64,000 bases of DNA from Acidobacteriota bacterium (GCA_003222675.1 QHWT01000074.1:62001-126000); one strand, 5' to 3'; shown: positions 1 to 8,375, numbered from the stretch's first letter. A program made the numbers and translations. Notes: generated from the sequence alone by a model not told the origin.

Positions 1-419
1 TCCGCGGTCGCCCCTTCGATCCAGACCTCACCACCCTCGAAATGCTCGTGCTTCCAGATCGGGGCGATTTGCTTCAACCGCTCGATCGCATAGCGGCAGG
101 CCGCGAACGCTTCGGCGCGGTGCGGCGACGCGGCGACAATCACAACGCTTGCCTCGCCGATTTCGAGGCGCCCGGTGCGGTGGTGAATCGCAAGTCGGGC
201 GTCGGTCCAGCGGACCCGAGCTTCCGATGCGATCTGTTCGAAGGCCTTTACGGCGAGCGGTGCGTACGCCTCATACTCGAGCCAGAGCACCCTCCGTCCT
301 GCATTGTGATCGCGAACCAGGCCCACGAACGTGGTGACCGCGCCGTCTCCCTGCGCCGAGACGGACGCCGAGGCGCTCGCGACGTCCAACGGCGCGCCGG
401 TCACCACAAATGCCCCCAT
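1..419 (-). CDS. moaE: Molybdopterin synthase catalytic subunit (partial, runs off left edge)
   Basis: Reading the minus strand from the ATG at 419-417 gives about 139 residues of MoaE before the window ends. MoaE is the large subunit of molybdopterin synthase and inserts the dithiolene sulfurs carried by MoaD into precursor Z. Visible family features are VGLVRDHN near residue 32, IHHRTGRLEIGE in the middle, and PIWKHEHFEGG near the C-terminus, which holds the lysines of the active-site region. Only about ten residues of the usual ~150 are missing. The start lies one base downstream of the thiD stop (421-423), so the two genes are very likely cotranscribed and coupled. A moaD-like gene is about 22 kb away at 22699 rather than adjacent. 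Confidence 0.9.
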   Translation of the reverse strand, partial: MGAFVVTGAPLDVASASASVSAQGDGAVTTFVGLVRDHNAGRRVLWLEYEAYAPLAVKAFEQIASEARVRWTDARLAIHHRTGRLEIGEASVVIVAASPHRAEAFAACRYAIERLKQIAPIWKHEHFEGGEVWIEGATA

Positions 420-420
420 A

Positions 421-1209
421 TCAGGAGTATAACCGCCAGAAGTGATTCAGGGGGCCCTGCCCCCGCCCGATGCCGGGCGCGTGACGGATCGCCCCTTCGA
501 GATATTCACGGGCCGATCGCAGCGCCTGCTCGACTGAATGGCCGAGTGCAAGATTTGCCGCGATGGCTGCGGCGAACGTGCATCCGGTGCCGTGTGTGTG
601 CCGCCCGGGCAGGCGCGCGCCGCGAAGCTCGAACTCTCCCGCGCTGCCCAAGACCAGATCGATTGATTCGGATCCCTTGAGGTGTCCGCCCTTCACCACT
701 ACGACGCGCGGACCGAGACCGAGGATTCGGCGCCCCGCCGTGCGCATGTCTTCCAGATTTTTGATCGCCATCTCCGCCAGCACTTCCGCTTCAGGGATAT
801 TCGGGGTCACGATCGTTGCGTGTTTCAGCAACTCGGCCTTGATTGCACCGACCGCTTCTATATCGAGCAGTCGATCGCCTCCTTTCGCAACCATGACGGG
901 GTCGACGACGACGTTGCCGAGATCCAGGCTTTCGATTGCCGCGGACACTGCTTCGACGATCGCGGCGTTGGCCAGCATGCCGGTCTTCACGGCGTCGATG
1001 CCGATGTCCCCTTCGACCGCTTCGATCTGCGCGGTCACGAGATCGGCGGAGATCGCGTCCCACGCGGTGACGCCGAGCGTGCTCTGCGCCGTCACCGCGG
1101 TGATCGCTGAGGTGCCGTACACGCGGTGCGCCGCAAACGTTTTGAGATCCGCCTGAATGCCGGCGCCGCCGCTGGAGTCGCTGCCCGCGATTGTCAGTGC
1201 AGTATGCAT
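421..1209 (-). CDS. thiD: Hydroxymethylpyrimidine/phosphomethylpyrimidine kinase
   Basis: The 262-residue product matches ThiD of the ribokinase superfamily, which phosphorylates HMP and HMP-P to HMP-PP for thiamine synthesis in the cytoplasm. The N-terminus LTIAGSDSSGGAGIQADLK is the substrate-binding signature. DPVMVAKGGDRLL and the C-terminal RLPGRHTHGTGCTFAAAIAANLA supply the phosphate-binding and catalytic GTGC segment. Length is normal. It is followed after one base by moaE. Its ATG is only 18 bp from the divergent bioY ATG, and the bioY -35 box lies inside the thiD 5' end. No TPP riboswitch could fit upstream. Confidence 0.95.
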   Translation of the reverse strand: MHTALTIAGSDSSGGAGIQADLKTFAAHRVYGTSAITAVTAQSTLGVTAWDAISADLVTAQIEAVEGDIGIDAVKTGMLANAAIVEAVSAAIESLDLGNVVVDPVMVAKGGDRLLDIEAVGAIKAELLKHATIVTPNIPEAEVLAEMAIKNLEDMRTAGRRILGLGPRVVVVKGGHLKGSESIDLVLGSAGEFELRGARLPGRHTHGTGCTFAAAIAANLALGHSVEQALRSAREYLEGAIRHAPGIGRGQGPLNHFWRLYS

Positions 1210-1219
1210 ACAGTAGAAT
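1191..1219 (+). promoter_or_regulatory. Sigma70-type promoter of bioY, leaderless
   Basis: TTGTCA at 1191-1196 and TAGAAT at 1214-1219 are separated by 17 bp, close to sigma70 consensus. Transcription would start at about 1226, at or 1-2 bases before the ATG at 1228. The message would be leaderless. The -35 lies within the divergent thiD coding region. Confidence 0.7.
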
Positions 1220-1227
1220 CCGAGCGC

Positions 1228-1827
1228 ATGACGTCACGTGTGGATCGCATGGCGAATGGTGCGCTCTTGCAGGTGTTTGCCGCGGATCTCTCACCGGCGA
1301 TCCGCGCGGCCGCCGTGCTGTTCGTCACCGTTCTCACCGCGATCGCGGCCCAGGTCAGTATCCCACTGCCGTTCACGCCGGTGCCGTTCACGCTCCAGCC
1401 GATGGTCGTGCTGCTTGGCGGCGCGGCGCTCGGTTCGCGTCTCGGTCTCACGAGCCAGGTGTTGTATCTCGCCGCAGGCATTGCCGGCCTGCCGGTGTTC
1501 GCGGCATCGCCCGCATTACCGCCGGGCGTTGGGCGGCTTCTCGGTCCTACCGGCGGATACCTCATGAGCTATCCGTTCGCTGCCTTCATCGCCGGCTACC
1601 TGGCCGAACGTGGCCTGGATCGACATTACCTGACGTCGATGATCGCGATGAGCGCGGGCCTCGCGCTCATCTTCGCGTGCGGCGTCGCGTGGATGGCCTG
1701 GGGCGCCACGCCAATCGGTCTCACCGCCGCGCTCCGTGCGGGACTCTATCCCTTCCTCCCCGCGGACATCGTCAAGGTATTCCTGGCGGCGACCGTCCTG
1801 CCGTTCGCGTGGAAGGGACTGAAATAG
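1228..1827 (+). CDS. bioY: BioY family biotin transporter S component
   Basis: The product (199 residues from the chosen ATG) is a multi-span membrane protein of the BioY family, the substrate-binding component for biotin uptake, alone or with an ECF module. Diagnostic features are LPFTPVPFTLQPMVVLLGGAALGSRLG near the N-terminus, GPTGGYLMSYPFAAFIAGYLAERG in the middle, and the C-terminal FLPADIVKVFLAA. Start choice: in-frame ATGs occur at 1204, 1228 and 1249. The promoter at 1191-1219 would start RNA at about 1226, favouring 1228. No ecfA or ecfT gene is nearby, so it may work with a shared ECF module or on its own. Confidence 0.93.
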   Translation: MTSRVDRMANGALLQVFAADLSPAIRAAAVLFVTVLTAIAAQVSIPLPFTPVPFTLQPMVVLLGGAALGSRLGLTSQVLYLAAGIAGLPVFAASPALPPGVGRLLGPTGGYLMSYPFAAFIAGYLAERGLDRHYLTSMIAMSAGLALIFACGVAWMAWGATPIGLTAALRAGLYPFLPADIVKVFLAATVLPFAWKGLK

Positions 1828-1863
1828 CCTCCAGCTGGTGGCTGGCAGCTGTTGGCTGTCTTC

Positions 1864-3783
1864 TCATTTCACATATCCCAGACTCCGCAACCGATCGATC
1901 ATCTCCTGATCGAGCGGCTGACCGCTGCGCGATGAAGGCTGCGTGGAAGGGCGCCCGTAGGTCATGACATACCGGGCTGCCTGAGGGGAGGCAAGTCCCA
2001 GCGATCGTCCTCCGAGTTCGCGACTGAGCGGCACACCGAGTGCGTTCAGCACGGTCGGGGCGACATCGAGAGGCGTGCCTTTCGCGGATCGGTCAATCAT
2101 CCTCTCGGCGGTCCCGTGCGCAGACGTGGCTGCGAACAGGCCGTCGCCTGGCGGCTGCACGCGTCCCGGTTGCGTGACGACGAATACGACGGTGCCTTCA
2201 TCCGCTTCCAACAACGGCGCGAGGAGTCCATCGAGAAACAGGTAATAGCGTCGAATGGCCTCGATGCGCGCTGCGGCTGATGAGGGCGCGAATGCGCCGC
2301 GATCCGACGTCGCGAGCAACGCGTTCTGCACGATATCGGGTCCCGGCAGATAGACCGTGACAAAATCGAGCGAATCCACGGGCAGCGCTCGCGCAATGCC
2401 CGCGATTGTTGCGTCGAGCTCTCCGGAGCGACGCAGGATGTCGCTGATAGGCGTGTCAATGGTGGCGGGGAAGGCGCGCTCGGCGGTGGCGCGTGCGTAA
2501 TCACGAATTGCAGGCCACTCGGCGCGCAACTGGTCGTAGAGGATCGCCGGCGCGATTTCGGCGTCGAGGGCGCCGCCGCGCTCCAGCCTCAGGACGGCGC
2601 GATCGGTGATCACGATCCCGCCCGCGGCGGGTGCGGGCCAGGTCGCCCACCAGTTCACGACCGCCGTGCGAAGTCCCGCTTCTTCCGCGACTTCCCACAT
2701 CGTCTTCGCCTGACGCTCGTCGCGACTGGCGATCGCCGGGCGAGTCAGGCGGACCATGTCGGTCGCGCCGCCGATGACCCGGCCAATGGCACCGCCGCCC
2801 GCAGTCAGGACACCTCGAACCCCTGCAAGCCGCCGCGTCTCGATGGCGTGGACGCCATGCCGTTCCGGAGAGACGCCCGTCGCAATGGTCGTCCACGCGC
2901 GGGCCGGATCAGACGTGTCCTGCGCGCTGAGAATCGCGCGGACATCGCCCAGCGCCGACCCGAGATGGCGCAACGACGGCTTGAGTTGCGCGTAGATGGT
3001 TGTGTCGACGCCATCAATGGCGATCAGGCGGATGCGTTGGCCGACCGACGCCACCGTCAGCGGCGGGCGATCGGGATCCAGCGTGGTCCCAGCAGATGTC
3101 GTGACGACGAGGAGTGCCGCCGCGCCCACGAACGCAATCACAGCACCGGCGAACACGAGCGGCCAGGAACGGGTCTGCGAAGGAGGAAGCGATCCACCAC
3201 CGCGTGCCGCGCCAGTCACCGCGAGCGTGGTCACGCGCACCGCGTGGCCAAGCAGCAGACTGATCATCACCGCGAGAATCAGCGCCGCCGTGGTCCAGAT
3301 TGGCGCGCTCCATCCAAAGCTGGCGTTCGCGGTGCGCCACCAGAGCGTCAGGTAGGCGAGGCACGCGATCGCGACGACCCATCCGGCCGCGCTCGACACC
3401 CGCCGCGCGCGCGAGGTGAACCGCTGGCCTGCACCTCGCACCATCGACGCCGCGGTCAGGCTGGTAATCGATGCCAGCACACCCACGGCGACAGAAAACA
3501 GCACGGCGAGATACAACGCGAGCACCGCCGCGTCGCGCACTCCGCTCACCAGCCCGGGGATGCGTGCACCAACACCAATGGCGGCCGCCGGCCCAAGCAG
3601 CGCTCCCGCGAGCAGGCCAACGCGCGCCCCCGCACCGAGCGCCACCGCCAATGGCCTGCGTCGCTCGCGCGCTGGCGCGAGCAGAAATCGATTAACGCCT
3701 GCGTCCAGGTAACCGAGCGCTCGCAACTGCTGGCGCAGCTCGTCGACGCGCGTGTCGCCGGGATGCGGTGTGTTCTCGATCAC
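1864..3783 (-). CDS. Membrane-anchored type I phosphodiesterase / alkaline phosphatase superfamily protein
   Basis: The 639-residue product has about five hydrophobic segments (roughly residues 49-72, 86-114, 131-150, 160-182 and 208-229). These are followed by an extracytoplasmic alkaline-phosphatase-fold domain. The domain holds IRLIAIDGVD (metal-binding Asp) and ARAWTTIATGVSPERHGV, the nucleophile-Thr segment of type I phosphodiesterase/sulfatase-like enzymes. Both ends carry an LRxLGY motif: LRQQLRALGYLD at the N-terminus and IDRLRSLGYVK at the C-terminus. Start is GTG at 3783-3781, overlapping the stop of the upstream polyprenyl synthase gene as GTGA. It is the last gene of the 6816-1864 operon. 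Substrate is unknown; a phospholipid, polyprenyl-phosphate or glycan phosphodiester is plausible from context. Confidence 0.8.
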   Translation of the reverse strand: MIENTPHPGDTRVDELRQQLRALGYLDAGVNRFLLAPARERRRPLAVALGAGARVGLLAGALLGPAAAIGVGARIPGLVSGVRDAAVLALYLAVLFSVAVGVLASITSLTAASMVRGAGQRFTSRARRVSSAAGWVVAIACLAYLTLWWRTANASFGWSAPIWTTAALILAVMISLLLGHAVRVTTLAVTGAARGGGSLPPSQTRSWPLVFAGAVIAFVGAAALLVVTTSAGTTLDPDRPPLTVASVGQRIRLIAIDGVDTTIYAQLKPSLRHLGSALGDVRAILSAQDTSDPARAWTTIATGVSPERHGVHAIETRRLAGVRGVLTAGGGAIGRVIGGATDMVRLTRPAIASRDERQAKTMWEVAEEAGLRTAVVNWWATWPAPAAGGIVITDRAVLRLERGGALDAEIAPAILYDQLRAEWPAIRDYARATAERAFPATIDTPISDILRRSGELDATIAGIARALPVDSLDFVTVYLPGPDIVQNALLATSDRGAFAPSSAAARIEAIRRYYLFLDGLLAPLLEADEGTVVFVVTQPGRVQPPGDGLFAATSAHGTAERMIDRSAKGTPLDVAPTVLNALGVPLSRELGGRSLGLASPQAARYVMTYGRPSTQPSSRSGQPLDQEMIDRLRSLGYVK

Positions 3784-4643
3784 GAGCGCCTCGATATCAC
3801 GAACGCTGACAGCTCGCGCAAACGATCCGCCTTGTCGCCGAACGGCGCGAGGGCACGGTCCGCGGTCCCGCAGAGCTCCTCCGCAAGCTGCCGTGCGCCG
3901 TCGACGCCGCTGAACGATACGAACGTCGTCTTCCGCGCGTCCTCGCGGACCGCTTTGCCGGTCAGCGCCGGATCCCCCTCGACGTCGAGCAGGTCGTCGA
4001 CGATCTGAAACGCGAGGCCGAGGTTCTTCGCGAATGCGGTCAACGCGGCGATGGGCTCGGCGGCGGCACCTGCCGTCAGCGCGCCACAGGTAGCGGCGGC
4101 CACGAACAACGCGCCTGTCTTTCCGCGATGAATGCGCTCGAGCGTTTCGAAACTGATTTGCTGATCCGTCGCGAGCAGGTCGATCGCCTGTCCGCCGATC
4201 AGCCCCCCGGGGCCAACGGCGTCCGAGGTGATCGAGGTGAGGCGCGAGGCCAGTTCCGGTTCATATGCACGCGCGAAGGTACCGAATGCCAGATTCAAGA
4301 GACCGAATGCCGCGAGAATCGCGATCGCTTCGCCGAACTCGAGATGGTTCGCGCGCTGGCCGCGCCGCAGCGGGGCATCGTCCATCGACGGCAGATCGTC
4401 GAGGATCAGCGAAGCGGAGTGGACCAGCTCTATCGCCGCGGCTACTGGCACCGCGCGTTCGACTTGCCCGCGGCACAACTCGGCGCACGCGAGCACGAGA
4501 ACGGCGCGCACCTCTTTCGACGGCGCAAGCGCGGTGTAAGCCATGGCACGTTCGACGGGCCCTTGGTCGCGCGGCACCAGCCGCTCCAGCTCCGCCGTCA
4601 CGCGGCGCTGGTACGCGGCAAAGAAACGCGGCAACGCGCTCAT
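3780..4643 (-). CDS. Polyprenyl (farnesyl/geranylgeranyl) diphosphate synthase
   Basis: The 287-residue product is an IspA-type trans-prenyltransferase that condenses IPP with allylic diphosphates. The first Asp-rich motif DDLPSMDD lies at about residues 82-89, followed by RRGQ. The second, FQIVDDLLD, lies at about 212-220, and GGQAIDLLA matches the family core. Length suits a short-chain (C15-C20) enzyme. Start overlaps the upstream methyltransferase stop (4640-4643), and its stop overlaps the GTG of the phosphodiesterase. Being placed between a methyltransferase and a membrane phosphodiesterase suggests a dedicated isoprenoid-lipid role, though it could also be the housekeeping farnesyl diphosphate synthase. 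Confidence 0.9.
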   Translation of the reverse strand: MSALPRFFAAYQRRVTAELERLVPRDQGPVERAMAYTALAPSKEVRAVLVLACAELCRGQVERAVPVAAAIELVHSASLILDDLPSMDDAPLRRGQRANHLEFGEAIAILAAFGLLNLAFGTFARAYEPELASRLTSITSDAVGPGGLIGGQAIDLLATDQQISFETLERIHRGKTGALFVAAATCGALTAGAAAEPIAALTAFAKNLGLAFQIVDDLLDVEGDPALTGKAVREDARKTTFVSFSGVDGARQLAEELCGTADRALAPFGDKADRLRELSAFVISRRS

Positions 4644-5281
4644 TTCGGCCGAGCGGCGAAGATCAGCAGGTACTGATAACGGAGAAAATCGCCCCGCGAC
4701 TGCAGCTTCAGCCCGGCGCGGCTCGCGTCGTTGACGACGCGCTCGGGATCGATCCGCTCTTCCATCGGGGGACCTGGCCCACCGCCGTCCTTCTTGAAGT
4801 TGACGATGCCGATGCGACCGTTCGGCTTCATCGACGTCGCGAGATTTCTCAGCAGCGTGACCGGCTGCTCGATCTCGTTATATGCGTCGACGATCAGCGC
4901 CGCATCGAGCGAACCTTTCGGCAGTCGCGGATCGACGGCGGTCCCGAGCCGCGTTACCACGTTGCCAAATCGGAGTCGCTGCACGCGTCGTGTGATGGCC
5001 TGGAGCATTTCCTGCTGGATGTCCTCCGCGTACACGCGGCCATTCGGTCCGACGCGTGCGGCGAGGTGAACGGTGAACCATCCGCCCCCCGCGCCGAGAT
5101 CCGCGACCACGCTCCGCTCGCCGATGGCGAGCTCGTCCATGATGCGATCGGGCCGTTGCCAGGCTTCGCGATCCGGTCCTTCGAGCTCGGCCAGCTTGGT
5201 CGGATTAAAGAGCCGCGTATGCTGCGCGCTCACCGGCGTCAGACCCAGGATGACGGCCGAGAGGACGACGATGCGGGTCAT
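4640..5281 (-). CDS. Class I SAM-dependent methyltransferase with N-terminal signal-like segment
   Basis: The 213-residue product starts MTRIVVLSAVILGLTPVSAQ, which reads as a cleavable signal peptide with a site after SA or SAQ. A Rossmann methyltransferase core follows: motif I VVADLGAGGGWFTVHLAARVG, acidic loop YAEDI, then LIVDAYNEIEQP and a conserved LRNLATSMKPNGRIGIVNF stretch. Such exported-looking methyltransferases are known in acidobacterial annotations, but SAM supply outside the cytoplasm is unexplained. Another possibility is that translation begins later and the segment is not a signal. The ATG overlaps the aspA stop by one base (TAATG), and the stop overlaps the next start. Confidence 0.8.
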   Translation of the reverse strand: MTRIVVLSAVILGLTPVSAQHTRLFNPTKLAELEGPDREAWQRPDRIMDELAIGERSVVADLGAGGGWFTVHLAARVGPNGRVYAEDIQQEMLQAITRRVQRLRFGNVVTRLGTAVDPRLPKGSLDAALIVDAYNEIEQPVTLLRNLATSMKPNGRIGIVNFKKDGGGPGPPMEERIDPERVVNDASRAGLKLQSRGDFLRYQYLLIFAARPK

Positions 5282-6816
5282 TATTTGCGGTGGGGTTTAA
5301 CGTGGGATTTAACGTGGGATTTGACGTCGGGCTTCACGCGCGGTCTAGCGTGGGCGTTCGACTGTTGCTTCGCGCGCGCCTTGCGCTGGCCGGGTATGCC
5401 GGGCGTCGTCATCTGCTCGGCCGAGAGGATGTCGTCGAGTTGGGCCCCCGGAACGAGATTACGTTCGCGGACGAGATCGCGGATCGATCGGCCGGTCTTC
5501 ACAGCGGTCTTCGCGATATCGGCGGTCTCCGCGTAACCGATGTACGGGCTCAACGCGGTCGCGAGCGCGGTGCTGCGATCGAGCAGCTCGCGGCAGCGGC
5601 CTTCATCGGCTCGTATGTCCGCGACGCAGCGGTCCGTGAGCACCGCCATGGCACGATGCAGGATCGTCGAGGCGTGCAACGCGTTCCATGCCATCACCGG
5701 CATCATGACGTTCAGTTCGAGTTGCCCCGCGGCGGCGGAGGCGAGAATCGCCGCGTCGCATCCCCACACCTGCTGACAGACCTGGTTCACCATTTCGGGC
5801 ACCGACGGATTGACCTTGCCGGGCATGATCGACGAGCCCGGCTGCACCGCAGGAAGCTGCACTTCGGCAAGGCCGGCGCGCGGACCAGAGCTCAAGAGAC
5901 GAAGGTCCGATGCGACCCTGTCGACTTCGACCGCGAGACGGCGGAGCCCGCCAGAGTACGCGAGCACGTCGCCCATGCTCTGCGTCACGCGAAAGGCATT
6001 GAGCGCAGGACGCACGTGCAGCTTCATCGCCTCGGAGAGATTTCTGACGGCCAGTTCCGTCACGTCCGTGCCCGCGTTCAGGCCGGTGCCGACGGCCGTG
6101 GCGCCGAGATTCAACTCGTGCAGGCTGTCTGCGTTTCGTTCCAGTTCCTCTGCGGCATGCCTCACGTTCGCCGCGTACCCGCTGAACTCCTGACCGAGCG
6201 TAATCGGCACCGCGTCCTGCAGATGCGTCCGGCCGGTCTTGAGCACGGGCGCGAACTCACGCGCCTTCGCGTCGAGCGAATCAGCGAGCGCGCGCGCCGC
6301 GGCGAGGAGCGCCGGCAGGAGGATCAGCAGCGACAAGCGCGTGGCAGTCGGGAAGACGTCGTTCGTCGACTGGCCCATGTTCACGTGATCGTTGGGATGC
6401 ACGCGGTCGTAGGTGCCGCGCGTAGCCCCGAGGATCTCGGCGGCTCGATTCGCAAGCACCTCGTTGGTGTTCATGTTGTGCGAGGTGCCTGCGCCGGCCT
6501 GGTACACGTCGACGACGAACTGATCGCGAAGACCGCCGGCCAGGATCTCGTCGGCCGCCTGCACGATGGCGCGGGCGATTGCGCCCTCGAGCCGTCCCAG
6601 CGAGGCGTTTGCAAGCGCCATGGCGCGTTTGATGTGAACCGTCGCGGTCACGAGCTCCGCGTGCGGCTTCAAACCGCTGATGGGGAAATTCTCGACGGCG
6701 CGTTCCGTCTGTACGCCGTAATACGCACCGGCCGGCACGCGCACCTCACCGAGAGGATCGCGCTCGATGCGCCATGGGGCCGGCGCACCCGGTTTTCTCC
6801 GCGAAGCTCCGCGCAT
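5281..6816 (-). CDS. aspA: Aspartate ammonia-lyase (fumarase/aspartase superfamily)
   Basis: The product (511 residues) belongs to the class II fumarase/aspartase family, which reversibly eliminates ammonia from aspartate to give fumarate. Motifs include YGVQTERAVENFPISG, GAGTSHNMNTNEVLANRA, NDHVNMGQSTNDVFPTA, GRTHLQDAVPITLGQEF and the catalytic-loop signature GSSIMPGKVNPSVPE. Aspartase is preferred over fumarase because of the NEVLANRAAEILG and DQFVVDVYQ context and because a class I fumarase lies next door. The start chosen is the ATG at 6816, preceded by GAGGGAAGAA; the longer frame uses a TTG. The last ~20 residues form an unusual Lys/His/Val-rich tail encoded by short direct repeats. It is the first gene of a four-gene overlapping unit. 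Confidence 0.85.
   Translation of the reverse strand: MRGASRRKPGAPAPWRIERDPLGEVRVPAGAYYGVQTERAVENFPISGLKPHAELVTATVHIKRAMALANASLGRLEGAIARAIVQAADEILAGGLRDQFVVDVYQAGAGTSHNMNTNEVLANRAAEILGATRGTYDRVHPNDHVNMGQSTNDVFPTATRLSLLILLPALLAAARALADSLDAKAREFAPVLKTGRTHLQDAVPITLGQEFSGYAANVRHAAEELERNADSLHELNLGATAVGTGLNAGTDVTELAVRNLSEAMKLHVRPALNAFRVTQSMGDVLAYSGGLRRLAVEVDRVASDLRLLSSGPRAGLAEVQLPAVQPGSSIMPGKVNPSVPEMVNQVCQQVWGCDAAILASAAAGQLELNVMMPVMAWNALHASTILHRAMAVLTDRCVADIRADEGRCRELLDRSTALATALSPYIGYAETADIAKTAVKTGRSIRDLVRERNLVPGAQLDDILSAEQMTTPGIPGQRKARAKQQSNAHARPRVKPDVKSHVKSHVKPHRK
5290..5336 (-). repeat. 12-bp tandem repeats encoding the AspA C-terminal tail
   Basis: On the plus strand the units read gtggggtttaac, gtgggatttaac, gtgggatttgac, then a more diverged copy gtcgggcttcac. 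They encode repeated K-[PS]-H-V units at the AspA C-terminus. Typical aspartases have no such tail. Confidence 0.7.
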
Positions 6817-6827
6817 TTCTTCCCTCA

Positions 6828-6835
6828 ATTATACT
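6828..6835. promoter_or_regulatory. Symmetric overlapping -10 elements between aspA and fumarase
   Basis: The stretch AATTATACT holds TATACT on the plus strand (6830-6835) and TATAAT on the minus strand (6833-6828). The plus-strand -10 lies 7 nt before the fumarase ATG at 6843, predicting a leaderless mRNA. The minus-strand -10 lies 11 nt before the aspA ATG at 6816. No good -35 is seen on either side. Confidence 0.55.
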
Positions 6836-6842
6836 GCTCCGT

Positions 6843-8375
6843 ATGCTTCCCTCTTTTCGCGACAGCCTCGTCAGCCTGATCACGCGCACCTCGACCGACC
6901 TGCCGCCGGACGTGCGCGATGCGATGAAAACCGCGCTCGGATCCGAGGACCGCGCGACGCACGCGGGGCAGGCGCTGACGATCATCGCGCAGAACATCGA
7001 CCAGGCCGCATCGTGCGACGGGCCGATCTGCCAGGACACCGGCATGCCCACGTTCGAAGTGAAAGTGCCCGTTGCCGCGAACCAGATTTGGATGAAGCAG
7101 CAGATCCGCGACGCCGTTGCCGAAGCCACCAGGCGCGGCAAACTTCGTCCGAATTCCGTCGACTCCATTACGGGCGAAAACTCCGGCGACAACCTCGGAC
7201 CGGGCACGCCGATCATTCATTTCGAGCAGTGGGACAACGACGAGATCGAGGTGAAGCTGATTCTCAAGGGCGGTGGCTGCGAAAACACCAACGCGCAGTA
7301 CGCGCTGCCGGCGGATTTGGATCATCTCGGCCGCGCCGACCGGACGCTCGACGGCGTGCGCAAGTGCATCCTGCACGCCGTGTGGAAGGCGCAAGGAAAG
7401 GGATGCAGTCCCGGCGCCGTGGGCGTCTGCATCGGCGGCGACAGAACGTCCGGTTACCTTCACGCGAAGGAACAGCTCTTTCGCACGCTCGATGACGTAA
7501 ATGCGGATCCGCGTCTCGCCGAAATCGAACGCGCCGTAATGACGATGGCGAACGAGTTGACGGTGGGCCCGATGGGCTTTGGCGGCAACCCGTCGCTCAT
7601 CGGCTGCAAGATCGGCGCGCTCAATCGGCTGCCCGCCAGCTTCTTCGTGTCAATCGCGTACGACTGCTGGGCGTTCCGCCGACTTGGCGTGACGCTTGAC
7701 GCCCGATCGGGCGCGATTACGTCGTGGCTCTATCGCGAAGGGGACGCACCGTCGCAGCCCATGCTGACACCGGAGGAAGCCGCCGCGGGATTCCCCGCGA
7801 CGGGCCGCGAGATTACGCTGTCGGCGCCGATCTCCGACCAGCAGATTCGCGCGCTCAGAGTCGGCGATGTCGTGTTGCTCTCCGGCGCGATCTTCACGGG
7901 GCGCGACGCGGTTCACTCGTACCTGATGAAGCACGATCCGCCGGTCGACCTCCGCGGCGGCGTGCTCTACCACTGCGGCCCGGTTGTCGTGAAGCAAGCC
8001 GACGGCACCTGGACAGTGACCGCCGCGGGGCCGACCACGAGCATCCGCGAGGAGCCGTACCAGGCGGAGATCCTGAAGCGCTACGGTGTGCGAATCGTAA
8101 TGGGCAAAGGAGGAATGGGCGCGAAGACGCTGACCGGACTGAAAGAATCAGGCGCCGTGTACCTCAACGCCATCGGCGGCGCCGCGCAGTTCTACGCACG
8201 GTGCATCGAGCGCGTGACGGGCGTGTCGCTGATGCAGTTCGGCACGCCCGAAGCGATGTGGCACCTCGAGGTCCGCGATTTTCCTGCAATCGTCACGATG
8301 GATGCGCACGGCAACAGCCTGCACAAAGAGATCGAGGAAGCGTCGGGGCAACGGTTGGAAAGCGCCCGGGCATAA
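6843..8375 (+). CDS. Class I (iron-sulfur) fumarate hydratase
   Basis: The product (510 residues) fuses the alpha and beta domains of oxygen-labile [4Fe-4S] class I fumarases, which interconvert fumarate and malate in the TCA cycle. Candidate cluster cysteines lie in CDGPICQDTGMPTF, GGGCENTNAQ and GVCIGGDR. The beta domain has LSGAIFTGRDAVH, GGVLYHCGPVV, GPTTSIREEPY and GKGGMGAKTL. The ATG at 6843 is chosen because the upstream in-frame extension overlaps the aspA start and the -10 at 6830-6835 places transcription at this codon. Together with aspA it links aspartate, fumarate and malate. Confidence 0.93.
   Translation: MLPSFRDSLVSLITRTSTDLPPDVRDAMKTALGSEDRATHAGQALTIIAQNIDQAASCDGPICQDTGMPTFEVKVPVAANQIWMKQQIRDAVAEATRRGKLRPNSVDSITGENSGDNLGPGTPIIHFEQWDNDEIEVKLILKGGGCENTNAQYALPADLDHLGRADRTLDGVRKCILHAVWKAQGKGCSPGAVGVCIGGDRTSGYLHAKEQLFRTLDDVNADPRLAEIERAVMTMANELTVGPMGFGGNPSLIGCKIGALNRLPASFFVSIAYDCWAFRRLGVTLDARSGAITSWLYREGDAPSQPMLTPEEAAAGFPATGREITLSAPISDQQIRALRVGDVVLLSGAIFTGRDAVHSYLMKHDPPVDLRGGVLYHCGPVVVKQADGTWTVTAAGPTTSIREEPYQAEILKRYGVRIVMGKGGMGAKTLTGLKESGAVYLNAIGGAAQFYARCIERVTGVSLMQFGTPEAMWHLEVRDFPAIVTMDAHGNSLHKEIEEASGQRLESARA

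Noticed and set aside
1191-1228. TPP riboswitch controlling thiD or a BirA operator upstream of bioY
   Set aside because: The intergenic space is only 18 bp; no THI-box conserved core or long palindrome is present.
2848-5536. Long plus-strand frames (386 and 423 codons) opposite the phosphodiesterase and prenyl synthase
   Set aside because: Shadow frames; composition is Arg/Gly/Pro-rich with no family features, while the minus strand encodes recognisable enzymes.
5290-6879. Long plus-strand frame of 529 codons opposite aspA
   Set aside because: It is antisense to a well-conserved aspartase and has Arg/His-rich composition typical of GC-rich shadow frames.
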